NCBI GenBank assembly: GCA_028872645.1
Contig: JAPKDK010000101.1
Coordinates: 1-9,365 of the forward strand
Length of the DNA: 9,365 nucleotides
Direction: 5' to 3'
Origin: Verrucomicrobiota bacterium
Lineage (GTDB): Bacteria > Verrucomicrobiota > Verrucomicrobiia > Limisphaerales > UBA1100
Positions 1 through 7,952 of the stretch are shown piece by piece; within the stretch, counting starts at the first letter, position 1, and every line of letters begins with the position of its first letter. The notes under the pieces were generated by a model. It was given only the letters and a program-made list of their open reading frames with translations. It was not told the origin of the DNA and made no database searches. Both the position numbers and the translations under genes were made by a program.

Positions 1-2
1 GC

Positions 3-698
3 TTGGGCGCTTCTTTGGGTCATCACCGTGGAAGTGGCCGCGCGCGGGCTGGAGGGCGACAAAGCGCTACTCGCGCCCGAAGCACTCACAGTCGTCGGCG
101 AAGCCGCGCTATTCGCGGAAGCAGATTGCGCGGATGCCGATGCGGACGAAGGAGCGCTGCGGGCGGCGCTCATTGGGGAAGCGGATTGCGCCATCGATTG
201 CGCGGATGCCGCGCTCATCGTTTGGCTGGACTCAGCCCTTGGCTGGCCGGACTGCACCGTGACGGTGGCCTGTGAAGCGGACGGCGCCAACGCGCTGCTC
301 GCGCCGGAGGCGGTGGGTGAATTGGGCGATGCCGCGCTTTGGGCAGCGGCGGATTGCGCGGCGGAACTTTTCGGGTTGCTCCGGGCGGCGCTCATCTCGG
401 AAGCAGACGGGGCCGAAGATTCCGCGGAAGCTTGGGTCATCGTTTGACTGTTTTCCGCGCGGGCTTGGCCGCTCTTCACCGAGGAATTGGGCGTGGTAAC
501 GGAAGGCGAAAAGGAACTGCCCGAACCGGCCGCGCTAGCGGCCGCGGCGGACGATTGAGCCCCGCTGGCAGAGCCAGATTGCGATGCCGCACTATTGGGA
601 TTACTCCGCGCGGCACTCTTATTGGAGGCGGATTGGGCGGCGGCTTGCGAGGCGGATGCGGCGGCCATCGGCGTATCGAGAATGGAGTCGCGGATTTC
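3..698 (-). repeat. Three imperfect ~75-codon tandem repeats inside the Ser/Ala-rich gene
   Basis: The motif SAARS(N/A)P recurs at residues 112, 187 and 261 of the encoded protein, a spacing of 75 and 74. The last two units align along their length: one starts SGQARAENSQTM (473 down to 252), the next SGQPRAESSQTM (251 down to about 30). Both later contain ASGASSAL. The upstream unit (about 698 to 474) is more degenerate. The repeats are diverged at the DNA level, so they are not recent copies. Where the third unit ends, and whether more follow, lies outside the window. Confidence 0.7.
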
Positions 699-950
699 CT
701 CGCTCATTTCCTGCACGGCGGAATCTTCGCCATTAAGCGAAATGGTCAACTGCTGTTCGCTGCGACCGGCTTTGCGTTTGCCTTCGATGAACCAGTTTTT
801 TTCGTAAATGTACCAGCCGGTAAACAGCACGGAGATGAGCAGAACGAGCAGCCCGAACAAAATGTGCCGACGCCGGATGCCGAGCCGGTCGGCCAAGGAT
901 TCAAAACCCCACTCGATGAGTTCCAAAATTCCTTTGAATCGAATTTTCAT
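3..950 (-). CDS. Single-pass membrane protein with Ser/Ala-rich repeat region, possible energy transducer (partial, 3' end off window)
   Basis: From the ATG at 950 the minus strand stays open for 316 codons to the window edge, with no stop. The first ~29 residues are basic (IRRRH at 25-29) and precede a membrane helix, ILFGLLVLLISVLFTGWYIY (30-49), so the N-terminus should be cytoplasmic and the rest exported. Residues 50-94 are ordinary charged sequence. From residue 95 to the edge the protein is low complexity, about 58% Ser+Ala by hand count, with imperfect repeats of ~75 residues. The gene follows the exbD-like gene by 26 bases and is last in the visible cluster. In that position, with one N-terminal anchor and a long flexible periplasmic part, it resembles TonB or TolA in layout. 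It lacks the TonB SHLS-type helix motif and a Pro-rich linker; one His (29) lies at the helix edge. The function-defining C-terminal domain is not visible. It could instead be a surface or wall-associated repeat protein. The reading frame is firm; the role is inference. Confidence 0.8.
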   Translation of the reverse strand, partial: MKIRFKGILELIEWGFESLADRLGIRRRHILFGLLVLLISVLFTGWYIYEKNWFIEGKRKAGRSEQQLTISLNGEDSAVQEMSEEIRDSILDTPMAAASASQAAAQSASNKSAARSNPNSAASQSGSASGAQSSAAAASAAGSGSSFSPSVTTPNSSVKSGQARAENSQTMTQASAESSAPSASEMSAARSNPKSSAAQSAAAQSAASPNSPTASGASSALAPSASQATVTVQSGQPRAESSQTMSAASAQSMAQSASPMSAARSAPSSASASAQSASANSAASPTTVSASGASSALSPSSPRAATSTVMTQRSAQ

Positions 951-976
951 GGCGATGTTGGGTCGGTGCGTTTCTG

Positions 977-1393
977 TTACTCAATGGAGCTGGTATCCCA
1001 GGCGATGTTCGCGGAAGGGAACCCCGCCTGACTGGCGGCGGCAAGGGCGGCAGTGGTTTGCCCGTGAAAGGCTTTAGCGTCGCCGCGAATCACAACCCGC
1101 TGCTCGGGCTTTTCTTTAAACCGATCCATCAGCTTCACCCGAAGGTGATCCAAATCCACTGTCTCTCCCTGCACGCGATAGGTGCCGTCTTGGAGGACGT
1201 TGATGTAGTAGGGGCGCTCTTTGCTCGCCAATGACAATCCCCCGTGGCGCGGCAGTTGGACTTTTTCTTCCTTCTCTTCTTTCTCAAAAGTAGAGGTGAC
1301 CAAAAAGAAAATAATCAGCGTGAACAGAATGTCGATCAACGGAGCGACATCAATCCGCGATTCTGATTCTTCCTGTGGCGCGATTAATTTCAT
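977..1393 (-). CDS. ExbD/TolR-family biopolymer transport subunit
   Basis: This 138-aa protein has the length and layout of ExbD/TolR. A short polar cytoplasmic N-terminus is followed by one membrane helix, PLIDILFTLIIFFLVTS (18-34). Asp21 in this helix is the equivalent of the proton-carrying Asp25 of E. coli ExbD, which is essential in the family. A charged Lys/Glu linker (37-44) leads to the periplasmic domain, which ends in the family pattern VVIRGDAKAFHG (100-111) and an Ala-rich helix closing in AG (123-124). In this family the subunit sits within the ExbB pore and couples proton flow to work in the periplasm. The ATG lies 7 bases after the exbB-like stop, so the two genes should be co-translated. 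Whether it is functionally ExbD, TolR or an AglS-type gliding-motor subunit cannot be told from sequence, so no gene symbol is given. Confidence 0.93.
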   Translation of the reverse strand: MKLIAPQEESESRIDVAPLIDILFTLIIFFLVTSTFEKEEKEEKVQLPRHGGLSLASKERPYYINVLQDGTYRVQGETVDLDHLRVKLMDRFKEKPEQRVVIRGDAKAFHGQTTAALAAASQAGFPSANIAWDTSSIE

Positions 1394-1400
1394 TTCACTT

Positions 1401-2297
1401 TTACGTCACCAAGGGCTCCGTTTCCGTAGTTGCATCATCGAGACCAGAGTCCGCTTGCGGGCCCGCTTGGGCGTCATGTTCCGGTTCAATAACTCCTCCC
1501 CCAGAGGGATGGAATTTTTCCAAGAAAGCCTCCGCTTGTCGATTCAAATTTTCGCCAATTTCGTCCACCCGATGGTTGAGCCACTGGTAAATAAACAGGA
1601 ACGGAATGGCAATCGTCAGCCCGGCGGCGGTGGTGACGAGCGCCTCGTAAATGCCCTTAGACAAAATCTCTACTTTGTCGCCCGTCGCGCCCAGACTCTG
1701 GAAGGAGGCGATCATCCCGTACACCGTGCCCATCAAGCCTAACAATGGCGCCACGGTCACCACGCTTTGCAGGGGTTTAAGCCCGCGCTTGAGCCGGCCC
1801 AGCTGCATCGCGCCTTCGCGCGACAAGGCGTCTTCCATCGCTTCTTTACCTTCATAAAGTCGCGCCAAGGCCGCCTCGCACATTTTTGGAAATGCCGACT
1901 GGGCGCGCTGGCTGATGTCGGAAACCACCTCGCTTTTTAAATCATCGAAAGGCATCGCGTGCGGATTCAAGTGCCCCAGCAGCGCTTCATCCCGCTTTTG
2001 GTTATTCGATAAAATAATGACGTACACCTGCACCCCCGCCTTGAAGAATCCGTAGAGGGCCAGAATCGCCAGCGGCCACATCATCAGTCCGCCGTTTTTG
2101 ATCAACTCCCACAGAGTTTTCTTTTCCATCGACACCTGCTCCGGCTGATTCTCAACGATCGTGCTGTTGATCGTTTTCCCGCCCGCGCCTGCCGGGTTGT
2201 TGCTTGGTTGGGCCGAAAGTCCGGGCAGCACGAACAACAAGGCCGCGGCGCACGCGCCGATGAGTAAGGACGATTTAAAAGTTTCCATTGGAATCAT
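1401..2297 (-). CDS. ExbB/TolQ/MotA-family proton channel subunit with N-terminal signal peptide
   Basis: This is a 298-aa inner-membrane proton-channel subunit that pairs with the ExbD-like product encoded just downstream. The N-terminus (1-29) looks like a signal peptide, with a hydrophobic core LLIGACAAALLFVLPGLSA and a likely cut before QPSNN. A polar stretch follows, then a first membrane helix (about 68-92). A cytoplasmic helical segment (about 97-175) leads to the family's hallmark paired helices: VAPLLGLMGTVYGMIASF (about 182-199) and ALVTTAAGLTIAIPFLFIY (219-237). Thr191 and Thr222/223 correspond to the conserved pore-facing threonines. An acidic, Gly-containing tail (264-298) is extra to E. 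coli ExbB. I chose the ATG at 2297, which comes 8 bases after the upstream stop. A TTG at 2303 adds two residues, and an ATG at 2288 would also keep the signal peptide. No clear ribosome-binding site distinguishes them. Confidence 0.93.
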   Translation of the reverse strand: MIPMETFKSSLLIGACAAALLFVLPGLSAQPSNNPAGAGGKTINSTIVENQPEQVSMEKKTLWELIKNGGLMMWPLAILALYGFFKAGVQVYVIILSNNQKRDEALLGHLNPHAMPFDDLKSEVVSDISQRAQSAFPKMCEAALARLYEGKEAMEDALSREGAMQLGRLKRGLKPLQSVVTVAPLLGLMGTVYGMIASFQSLGATGDKVEILSKGIYEALVTTAAGLTIAIPFLFIYQWLNHRVDEIGENLNRQAEAFLEKFHPSGGGVIEPEHDAQAGPQADSGLDDATTETEPLVT

Positions 2298-2305
2298 TTG
2301 CAAAA

Positions 2306-5062
2306 CTAATTGAGGCGCTTCAGCGCGGATGTTGCCGCCGTGGCGGCCGGGGTGTCGGGGTAGACCTTCACTAAGCGCTGAAATTGCCGGCGCGCACCAT
2401 CCCGGTCACCCTGCCGCAAAAGGGACTGCGCCAGTTCGTAAGCCGCCTTGGATTGCCAGGCAGGAAACAGGTAGAGCCTTTCCACCTTTGAAAACTCAAT
2501 GATCGCTTTGTCGTAATTCTCCAGCTCGAGATAACATTCGCCGAGCAGGAACTGCGCGCGTGCGGCCACGTCATCCCGAGTACCGTCAGCCACGGCTTTT
2601 TCCAAAGATTCGATTGCCGCCGGATATTCCTCCTGATTCTGCATCGCCCAACCCAGCCCCTGAAAAGCCGTGCGAATCAAAACGTGTTTCGGGTTCACCT
2701 TGATGAATTGCTCGTACGCTTTTTGGGACGCCTGCCATTGCTCAAGCCTGGCCTCGGTTTCCCCAATCCGAAGCAGCGCCTGTTGCTGGAATCGCGCCAG
2801 ATCCTGCAATCGCGCCGGATTGGCCTTCGCCGGCACTTTGGCAGTCAACGCCAAATTATAATTCTTGAGCGCGGCACGGCTCTCTTTGTCTCTGACATCT
2901 CCCTTTTGCGAAATCGCCACCAGCCGACGCGCTTCGCCCGCCTGCCAGGCGGCGTCGATGGCCAAGCCCACCGGCGGGCCCTTTAGCATTTCCTCGAATG
3001 CCATAGCGGAAGCTTCGTGATTTTTCTCAGAAAACTGAACGATGCCCAACTTAAACAGAGTCTTCTGGCGCAACACCGCGTTGGGTTTTTTGTCCAATAA
3101 TGCCGTGAGCCGTTTCACCGAATCGGCCCCGCCGTTCTGGCCGCCCTTCTCGAATTCCAATTCCGCCAGTTCAAAGGCCACATCATTCGCCATTGGGTTG
3201 TTCGAATAATGCTTCAAAAATTCTTTGTAGAACGGAATTGCCTCGGCGTCCTTGTCGCCAAAGCGTTTGCTTCGTCCGGATTGATATAATGCCCGATGAT
3301 GCAAAGGTGATTCATTCGCCACCTTGTTAAAACTCCTAATAGCATCGCCCCATTTTCGCAGTTCCATTTGTGCCTGCCCAAGATTGAAGGCGGCCTCGTA
3401 CAACATTTTATGCTCTGAAAAATTAGCGACGAATCCGGTAAGGGTTTTCTCCGCATCGCCAAAATGGCCCCGCTCAAATTCGGCAATGCCCTGATATAAT
3501 TTGGCAAGCGGAATGAACCGGTGCCCCGGCGCTGATTTTTCCAAACGCGCACTCAACTGACCAAATCGCTTGGCGGCACCGGCCGGGTTCTGGTTGTCCA
3601 AATCCGTCCACGCCAAAAAATAATCCGCATCGGCACGCAGCGAATGGCCCACGGGAATTTTATTGAGTGGTCCCTGTGCTTTTTCAAACCGCCCGGCGGT
3701 ATAATGAATGATGCCCATTTTCAGCCGCGCACTGGGCAGCGTCGGGCTTCTAGGGCATTTCCGTTCCAGCAATTCATACGCCGCGATCGCTTTATCTAAA
3801 TCCGGCCGGTCGAGAATCGTGAACGCCATCCCAGCGTTGTGCAGCGCCACATCGGCGTTTAATGCCGTTTCGTTTCCCTTGGCAAATTGCATATAAAATT
3901 TCGCCGCCTTGTCCCAATGCTCGAGGCGATGATGGCAGTCGGCCACCAGAAAAACCAACTGACTCAGCGCCGGTTCCGGGTTGCTGAGGATCGGCTCCAA
4001 GGAGGCCAACGCGGCTTTCCATTGCTTCTGCGAATGCTGCAGCTTGCCCGCGTAGAACCGCGCCGTATCGGCCAGCCTGTTTCTCGGGTTGGCCTTGGCA
4101 AATGCATTGAAGCGGTCGACCGCCTCAATCAAGTGATCGTCTTTTCCCGTAAAATAACTTTGAAAATAACAGAGCGCCTCATTGAAAGCGGCGTCCGGCT
4201 GTTTTTCATTGTTTCTGTATTTGACCGTGAAGGAATGAAAATCCTTGGCCGCGCCCATATAATCCCTGAGTCGATTCAGACGAACCATGCCCAGACTAAA
4301 CAAGGCACTCGAAGCATCGTTGCCTTCCAGCTTCGCGCCGAATGCGTAGGCTTCAGCAGCGGCCTTGAAATTTCCCGTCTTCTCGAACGCCTCGCCCGTG
4401 AACACCCGCACGCGTTGTTCCGCGCTGGTTTTTTGAATCAACGCCTCAAATGCGGCCGCTTTTTTGAGAACCGATTTCCAGTCGCCCTGGAAATATGTCG
4501 CCTCCAAAAGGCCCAGGAACACATCCGCAGCAACTCGTTTCCGCGCCGCATCCTTGGTTTTTCCCAGCCACTCCTTCACATTTTTTTCATCCCAAGACTG
4601 GCTAAAGATTCCGGACTTGGAGAATCCCAGCGATTTTAGGCTGGTTCCAAAGGCCTCCTCCGCATCTTCAAAATCGGCGGGCTCTTTCTTCATCAGTGCC
4701 TGTCCCAACAATAAATTGACCTCCACCGGGTTTGGCAGACTTGGCCCGCGACTCTTGGCCGCCGCTTTTAATTCCCGCGCGGCCGCCGTGTAGTCTTTCA
4801 GATTAAAATGGCAAAGCCCCAGCCCGTGATGCGCGTGGCCCGCCATCTCGTGCTTGGGAAACTTCTCAAAATATTCGAGATATCCCTTGGCCGCTTTATC
4901 CCAAAGCTGCAATTGCACCAGTCCCGCCGCGCCTTCATAAGCGGCCTCGGCTGCCTTGTTTTGGGCGGCGAAGATTGATGAAGGCAAAAGCACCATTAGT
5001 GCCAGAAACATCCCACTGACCAAGTGAAGCGTTGCGTGTGATTTCGTTGAGGGAGTTTTCAT
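2306..5062 (-). CDS. Large secreted TPR-repeat protein, 918 aa (second of the pair)
   Basis: The protein opens with a signal peptide (1-33; basic start, core LVSGMFLALMVLLPSSIF, likely cut near FAA/QN). The rest is almost entirely helical repeats of 34-37 residues of the TPR type. Many show the typical glycine, aromatic, AI/A and terminal proline positions, for example the repeat ending FEKFPKHE near residue 72 and RLVKVYPDTP near the C-terminus. By length there is room for about 24 repeats. TPR solenoids bind proteins and have no catalytic residues, so a periplasmic scaffold or adaptor role is likely. The start codon lies 13 bases after the stop of the upstream TPR gene, and the exbB-like gene begins 8 bases after its own stop. 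Its C-terminal ~150 residues align almost without gaps to those of the upstream TPR protein. Partner and exact function are unknown. Confidence 0.9.
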   Translation of the reverse strand: MKTPSTKSHATLHLVSGMFLALMVLLPSSIFAAQNKAAEAAYEGAAGLVQLQLWDKAAKGYLEYFEKFPKHEMAGHAHHGLGLCHFNLKDYTAAARELKAAAKSRGPSLPNPVEVNLLLGQALMKKEPADFEDAEEAFGTSLKSLGFSKSGIFSQSWDEKNVKEWLGKTKDAARKRVAADVFLGLLEATYFQGDWKSVLKKAAAFEALIQKTSAEQRVRVFTGEAFEKTGNFKAAAEAYAFGAKLEGNDASSALFSLGMVRLNRLRDYMGAAKDFHSFTVKYRNNEKQPDAAFNEALCYFQSYFTGKDDHLIEAVDRFNAFAKANPRNRLADTARFYAGKLQHSQKQWKAALASLEPILSNPEPALSQLVFLVADCHHRLEHWDKAAKFYMQFAKGNETALNADVALHNAGMAFTILDRPDLDKAIAAYELLERKCPRSPTLPSARLKMGIIHYTAGRFEKAQGPLNKIPVGHSLRADADYFLAWTDLDNQNPAGAAKRFGQLSARLEKSAPGHRFIPLAKLYQGIAEFERGHFGDAEKTLTGFVANFSEHKMLYEAAFNLGQAQMELRKWGDAIRSFNKVANESPLHHRALYQSGRSKRFGDKDAEAIPFYKEFLKHYSNNPMANDVAFELAELEFEKGGQNGGADSVKRLTALLDKKPNAVLRQKTLFKLGIVQFSEKNHEASAMAFEEMLKGPPVGLAIDAAWQAGEARRLVAISQKGDVRDKESRAALKNYNLALTAKVPAKANPARLQDLARFQQQALLRIGETEARLEQWQASQKAYEQFIKVNPKHVLIRTAFQGLGWAMQNQEEYPAAIESLEKAVADGTRDDVAARAQFLLGECYLELENYDKAIIEFSKVERLYLFPAWQSKAAYELAQSLLRQGDRDGARRQFQRLVKVYPDTPAATAATSALKRLN

Positions 5063-5075
5063 TCCGATTTAATTT

Positions 5076-7952
5076 TTAGGGGTTCAATTTTTCCTTCGCC
5101 TTTGCGGCGGCGGCGGAGTTTGGAAATTGGGTGAGCAGTTCTTTTAATTTATCCGTGGACTCTGCCGCATCGCCTTTGCCTTCGAGCGCCAACGCCTGTC
5201 CCAAAAGTGCATCCGCCCGCCAAGGCTCGTGGAGTTTGAAGGCTTCCACCTTTGCGTACTCGGCAATGGCTTCGTCGAATTTCGTCTGGGCACGATAAAT
5301 CTCACCCTGCAAAAACTGCGCCTCCGCGCCCACCTCATCGCCGTCACTGCCGCGCACCGCGCGCGATAACGACCGAAGCGCGTCGTCGTCTTCGCCCTGC
5401 TCAATCTGCACCCGCCCCAAACCCAACCGGACTTTTCGGGTCAATTCATGCCGCGGATTTTTGGCGAGGAACGCTTGAAAGGCTTCGCCAGCTTTTCCCC
5501 AATCCTTCAGCCGACTGTGACAATGGCCGAGGCGAAATTGAGCCAGCGCCAACCGCCGGCGGTCGGTGTCCACCTCAATTATTTTTTCCAATCGAACGAG
5601 GGCCTCTCTATACTTCTCGGTTTCATATTCCAGCTCGGCCAATTCCAGCTTGGCGTCGGGCGCTTCGGCGCTTTCGGGATGATCAGAAATCAACGCCTCA
5701 TATTGTTTCCGGGCATCCGCGGCACGACCGGCTTTGCGTTCGCACCAGGCGGATTGGTACAGGGCTTCGGTTCTCCACTCGGAACTCTTTCCCACGGATT
5801 GGAAACTCTTGATAGCCGCATCCCATTGTTCCAGCCAGGACTGCGCTCCTCCAAGATAATAATGCGCGTCATCAGCCCGTTTATGTTTTGGAAATTCGCT
5901 GAGAAATTTCTCGTACGTTTTTTGTGCGGCATCAAAATTCTTCGCGCTGATTTGCAATTCGCCCGCTTTCATGCGGGCCTCGGAAGCATTTGGATCCTTG
6001 GGGAATTCGTTGGCGAGTTGCTCCAACCAAACGATCGCCTCATCCGTTTTCCCTGCCTCCGCCTCGGTAAAGCCCAAATAATAAATGGCAAGCGGCTGAT
6101 TGGGGTCGCCCTTCTTCTGCGCCGCCGGCATCAGCACGGCGCGCGCCTTGGCGTATTGCTTGGCCTCGAATTGAATCTTACCGGCCTTCAACGCGGCTTG
6201 GGAATGATAGATACTTTTAGGGAAGTTCTCCGCAATCTGTTCGTAAACGGCCAGCGCATTGTCGGTTTGCTTTTGTTCTTCGAGTGCGAGGCCCGTGTTC
6301 ATCAGCGCCGTGGCCGCGTTTTGGGCCTTGGGGAAACGCGCTGTGAAAAGTTGATATGAAACCACGGCCTGTTCCCAATCCTTCAGTTTATAATGGCAAC
6401 TGCCGACTATGAAATCATATTGTTGAAACACACGGCCTTTGAGTTTTTCGCCGGCCAAATTTTCAAATGCGACAAGCGCGTCTTTCCATTGTTTGCCAAA
6501 GAAATGGCATTCGCCAACGTGCATTTGTGCCGCGCGCGCCTGGGGATCATCGGGGTACACCTTAAGGAACTGTTTAAAGGTGCTCACGGCATCGTCATAT
6601 TTCTCAAGGAAAAGTTGGCTCTCCCCCTGCAGAAAAACCACTGAGGACGCTTCGGGATGCTCTCGGAATTCCTCAAGATAATCCGCGCACAGCGCAAGCC
6701 CGACGGCATAGCGTCCGGTATGTAACCGAGCTTGGACACTGCGCCGCAGAATCAATTCCCGTTGGCCGTGCTTCGGGTGTTCTTTCAATAATCGCTTAAA
6801 CACCGTGGCGGATTCAGCATACTGTTGGTCACCAAACAAGTTTTCGGCCAAATCAAAAAGCAACTTGTCTATCATGGCGTCGTCCCGAAATCGTTTCACG
6901 GCCGACACCAAAATAGCCGCGGCCGCAGCATATTTTTTTTGCCGGTTGAACACGCGACTGTGCCAAAGGACAACCCCGGCATTAGCGCCGCGTTCCTTCG
7001 CCAAGGCGGTGAAAACAATGTCAGCCTCTTTGAATTGGCGATCTTCCAAGTACGCCTGGCCAAGGCTCAAGCCGGAGGTTCCCCAAAGCCGGTGCTGTTT
7101 GTACAAGTTGCGAAATTGACCGAATAACACTGCGGCTTCTTTGTAATTTTTGATTTGAAAATTCAAAAAACCCTCACGATAAAGCGCATCGCCAGCGTAC
7201 TCGCCCGGCAATTTACGTGCCGCCGCATATTCCAGGATCGCCACCTTTGAATGGCCCAACTCCCGCAGCGATTCAGCGAGAAAGAAACGGGTCTGCTGCG
7301 CAAAAGGCGCAGCCCCAACCCGCAGCTTGAGCGCACCTAATTCCTTCGCGGCCGACTTGAAATCACGCAGCATGTAACTCGCATAACCGCTCTGGAACAA
7401 CACTCGGTCATCCACCTGCTGCTTGGCTTGCAAGGCGACCACCAATTCGCGCACTGCCTTCCATTTCTTTTGTTGAAAATGCGCTTCCATCAAGCCCGAC
7501 CGGAACCCCGCCTGCCGTTCAACGGCATTCAACTTCAGCCCCGCCAAAAATGCCGCCTCCGCATTGGCGGGCTTTTTCAGCATCAACAAACTGTGGCCCA
7601 AATATAAAAACGCACCGGCACGATCCGGCGCGTTGTCGTGAGCTGACAAACCGCGCATCACTGCCTCCGCTTCCGCCCAATTTTTTAGCTGAACAAAGGC
7701 GCGACCCAAGCCCCATTTCGCTTCGGGAACACGGGGATGCCGGGGCGCAACGCGAAGGAATTTTTTATATTCCCGCACCGCCAGAGGAAAATTCCCCCGA
7801 TCATAAAAGGTGTTGGCCTCCCGATAAATTTTCAGATTCGGATCGCCCGCATTTTGCGCGAAAACAAAACTGGGCGAAGCTATGATAAGCAACGTGAACG
7901 CGATCCAACGCAACCCGCAAAATGCGCTTCGGGCGGCAGCAAAGGTCTGCAT
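5076..7952 (-). CDS. Large secreted TPR-repeat protein, 958 aa (first of the pair)
   Basis: I chose the ATG at 7952 because it begins directly with a well-formed signal peptide: MQTFAAARSAFCGLRW, then a core IAFTLLIIASPSFVFA and a cut before QNAG (after residue 32). The frame is open further up to a GTG at 8138 and an ATG at 8024, but both would put a long basic tail in front of the signal. The mature part is a near-continuous run of TPR-type repeats with room for roughly 25, such as GNFPLAVREYKKFLRVAP near residues 53-70 and YDDAVSTFKQFLKVYPDDP at 452-470. Such solenoids are protein-binding scaffolds; nothing in the sequence suggests an enzyme. It is the first gene of the cluster, behind a spacer of about 208 bases, so its upstream region probably carries the cluster promoter. 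The Cys at residue 12 is too early to be a lipoprotein cysteine. Confidence 0.9.
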   Translation of the reverse strand: MQTFAAARSAFCGLRWIAFTLLIIASPSFVFAQNAGDPNLKIYREANTFYDRGNFPLAVREYKKFLRVAPRHPRVPEAKWGLGRAFVQLKNWAEAEAVMRGLSAHDNAPDRAGAFLYLGHSLLMLKKPANAEAAFLAGLKLNAVERQAGFRSGLMEAHFQQKKWKAVRELVVALQAKQQVDDRVLFQSGYASYMLRDFKSAAKELGALKLRVGAAPFAQQTRFFLAESLRELGHSKVAILEYAAARKLPGEYAGDALYREGFLNFQIKNYKEAAVLFGQFRNLYKQHRLWGTSGLSLGQAYLEDRQFKEADIVFTALAKERGANAGVVLWHSRVFNRQKKYAAAAAILVSAVKRFRDDAMIDKLLFDLAENLFGDQQYAESATVFKRLLKEHPKHGQRELILRRSVQARLHTGRYAVGLALCADYLEEFREHPEASSVVFLQGESQLFLEKYDDAVSTFKQFLKVYPDDPQARAAQMHVGECHFFGKQWKDALVAFENLAGEKLKGRVFQQYDFIVGSCHYKLKDWEQAVVSYQLFTARFPKAQNAATALMNTGLALEEQKQTDNALAVYEQIAENFPKSIYHSQAALKAGKIQFEAKQYAKARAVLMPAAQKKGDPNQPLAIYYLGFTEAEAGKTDEAIVWLEQLANEFPKDPNASEARMKAGELQISAKNFDAAQKTYEKFLSEFPKHKRADDAHYYLGGAQSWLEQWDAAIKSFQSVGKSSEWRTEALYQSAWCERKAGRAADARKQYEALISDHPESAEAPDAKLELAELEYETEKYREALVRLEKIIEVDTDRRRLALAQFRLGHCHSRLKDWGKAGEAFQAFLAKNPRHELTRKVRLGLGRVQIEQGEDDDALRSLSRAVRGSDGDEVGAEAQFLQGEIYRAQTKFDEAIAEYAKVEAFKLHEPWRADALLGQALALEGKGDAAESTDKLKELLTQFPNSAAAAKAKEKLNP

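Noticed and set aside
3..698. CRISPR-like array in the repetitive left end
   Set aside because: The repeats are long (~222 bases), diverged, in frame and coding, with no short identical repeats separated by unique spacers.
28..1031. Overlapping plus-strand open frames of 139 and 230 codons across the left end
   Set aside because: They are complements of the Ser/Ala-rich gene and its surroundings. Codons such as GCC, GCG and TCC leave no stops on the other strand. The minus-strand frame has a membrane helix, repeats and correct operon placement, while the plus-strand products look like compositional noise.
5448..6359. 303-codon plus-strand open frame
   Set aside because: It lies entirely opposite the first TPR gene, whose repeat pattern is continuous through the region. 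The plus-strand product shows no recognisable family features.
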